From contig NZ_FOQD01000009.1 of assembly GCF_900113665.1 (NCBI RefSeq), positions 124,001 to 188,000 on the forward strand: DNA of 64,000 nt, written 5' to 3'. This DNA is from Planctomicrobium piriforme. GTDB taxonomy: Bacteria > Planctomycetota > Planctomycetia > Planctomycetales > Planctomycetaceae. A program made the position numbers and the translations under genes. The notes under the pieces were generated by a model that was not told the origin of the DNA, did no database searches, and saw nothing but the letters and a program-made list of their open reading frames with translations. Below, in pieces: positions 63,038 through 64,000 of the stretch (positions are counted from its first letter, which is position 1; the number at the start of each line of letters is the position of its first letter).

Positions 63038-64000
63038 TCACCCCAGGTCGCCGCGGGTAATGCGCATGACTTCTTCCATTGTCGTCGTGCCGTCGAGAAC
63101 TTTGCGGAAGCCGGCCATGCGGAGGCTGACCATCCCCTTCTTCAGGGCATGGGTGCGAATCACGCCGGTGCTTGCCCGTTCGTTGCACAGGTGCCGAATC
63201 TCTTCGTCGTTGACCAGCAATTCATGCACGCCTGTCCGGCCGGTGTAGCCGGTGTCACGGCAGTCGCGGCAACCGCCCGGCTCATAGAGTTGCATGGCTT
63301 CCAACGCGGGAAAGTCGGAGGGCAAGTCTTCTGGCAAAAAGGTCTTTGGCCGCTTGCAGCGAGGACAGAGTTTTCGCAGCAGTCGTTGTGCGAGAATGCC
63401 TTCCACAGTACTTGCCACCAGGTACGGCTCCACGCCCATGTCGACGAGTCGCGTAAACGAACCGGGTGCATCGTTGGTGTGCAGCGTGCTGAAGACGAGA
63501 TGCCCTGTCAGCGACGCCTGAATCGCGCTGGTCGCCGTTTCACCGTCTCGAATTTCCCCGATCAGGACGACGTCGGGGTCGTGACGCAGAATACTGCGCA
63601 GACCTGCGGCGAAGGTCATGCCGATCTTCGCATGCACCTGAATCTGGCTGATCCCGTTGAGGTGATATTCGACGGGGTCTTCGACGGTGATGATCTTCGT
63701 CGACGGATCTTTGATTTCGCTGAGCGCGCTATACAGCGTGGTCGTTTTTCCGGAACCGGTCGGGCCGGTGACCAAGATAATACCGTGCGGTAAAGTGATG
63801 AGCTGCTGGAATTTCTCGTAGGTGTCTTGCGGCATCCCCACGCCCAGCAGGCTGAACGTCATCCGCTGTTTGTCGAGCAGACGTAGCACCACCCCTTCGC
63901 CATGCAGCATGGGGATAATCGAAACGCGGACGTCGATATCGCGGCGCTGCACGCGGACGTTGATACGGCCGTCCTGCGGCAGCCGTTTCTCGGCAATATT
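63038..64000 (-). CDS. GspE/PilB-type secretion or pilus ATPase, N-terminus cut by window edge
   Basis: 320 codons to the right edge. Motifs run in order: RLPQDGRINVRV at the edge, Walker A VTGPTGSGKTTTLYSAL, Asp box ITVEDPVEYHL, Walker B VVLIGEIRDGETA, His box GHLVFSTLHTNDA. The zinc site has CPRC and CRDC, 40 residues apart. The last ~20 residues hold TTMEEVMRITRGD, the family's end. It powers type II secretion or type IV pilus assembly. Could serve the prepilin-like DUF1559 proteins. It overlaps no neighbour. Confidence 0.92.
   Translation of the reverse strand, partial: NIAEKRLPQDGRINVRVQRRDIDVRVSIIPMLHGEGVVLRLLDKQRMTFSLLGVGMPQDTYEKFQQLITLPHGIILVTGPTGSGKTTTLYSALSEIKDPSTKIITVEDPVEYHLNGISQIQVHAKIGMTFAAGLRSILRHDPDVVLIGEIRDGETATSAIQASLTGHLVFSTLHTNDAPGSFTRLVDMGVEPYLVASTVEGILAQRLLRKLCPRCKRPKTFLPEDLPSDFPALEAMQLYEPGGCRDCRDTGYTGRTGVHELLVNDEEIRHLCNERASTGVIRTHALKKGMVSLRMAGFRKVLDGTTTMEEVMRITRGDLG

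Overview
The window looks like chromosome from a planctomycete (Planctomycetota; genus not determinable). Markers for this are a DUF1559 protein with a type IV prepilin-like N-terminus, a giant PVC-type propeller/HEAT/cytochrome c protein, two ECF sigma factor plus Ser/Thr kinase pairs, a surface protein with an LEPR-xLL-like N-terminus, a Tat-exported Gfo/Idh/MocA oxidoreductase, and many intergenic palindromic repeats. Housekeeping genes are GC-rich; the lines I counted in the first 3.2 kb and in the gap after aceE are clearly more AT-rich.

Layout. 1-3.2 kb: minus-strand accessory genes (a partial membrane protein, a membrane-anchored coiled-coil DUF4041/T5orf172 protein, a zinc-ribbon protein). 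3.2-4.0 kb: a REP-associated tyrosine transposase with matching inverted hairpins at its ends. 4-12 kb: a PPi-type phosphofructokinase, an STN-like exported protein, gmk-rpoZ, a polysaccharide deacetylase, and an uncharacterised pair (winged-helix array plus AAA ATPase). 12-22 kb: outer-membrane protein, HrpB helicase, SDR, truA-kptA, a MarR/DUF1398 operon with a palindromic operator, DUF1015, and a second REP-type transposase. 22-32 kb: cadherin-like surface protein, DUF433/DUF5615 toxin-antitoxin pair, ettA, oxidoreductase, PVC cytochrome protein. 32.8-35.6 kb: aceE with a recognisable promoter and terminator. 35.9-38.5 kb: an FRG-domain protein followed by a serine hydrolase, the best candidate for an undescribed two-gene (possibly defence) module. 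38.7-46.8 kb: ECF/kinase pair, a second PPi-type phosphofructokinase, accC-accB and an M24 peptidase. 46.8-52.8 kb: a segment bounded by tRNA-Arg(UCU) and a diverged copy of that tRNA's 3' half, holding a DUF1559 protein, small ORFs and a second ECF/kinase pair. 52.9-64 kb: DadA-like oxidoreductase, Mpo1-like protein, TolC-type lipoprotein, a LolA-like protein, three envelope proteins, a VapBC-type pair and a partial GspE/PilB ATPase.

How genes work together. Glycolysis/acetyl-CoA supply is represented by two phosphofructokinases with PPi-type active-site residues, aceE, and accBC feeding fatty-acid synthesis. Envelope genes dominate the last 10 kb. Regulation appears to rely on ECF/kinase modules and a MarR repressor. 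Intergenic space is heavily colonised by short hairpin repeats, several lying directly before start codons or acting as terminators.
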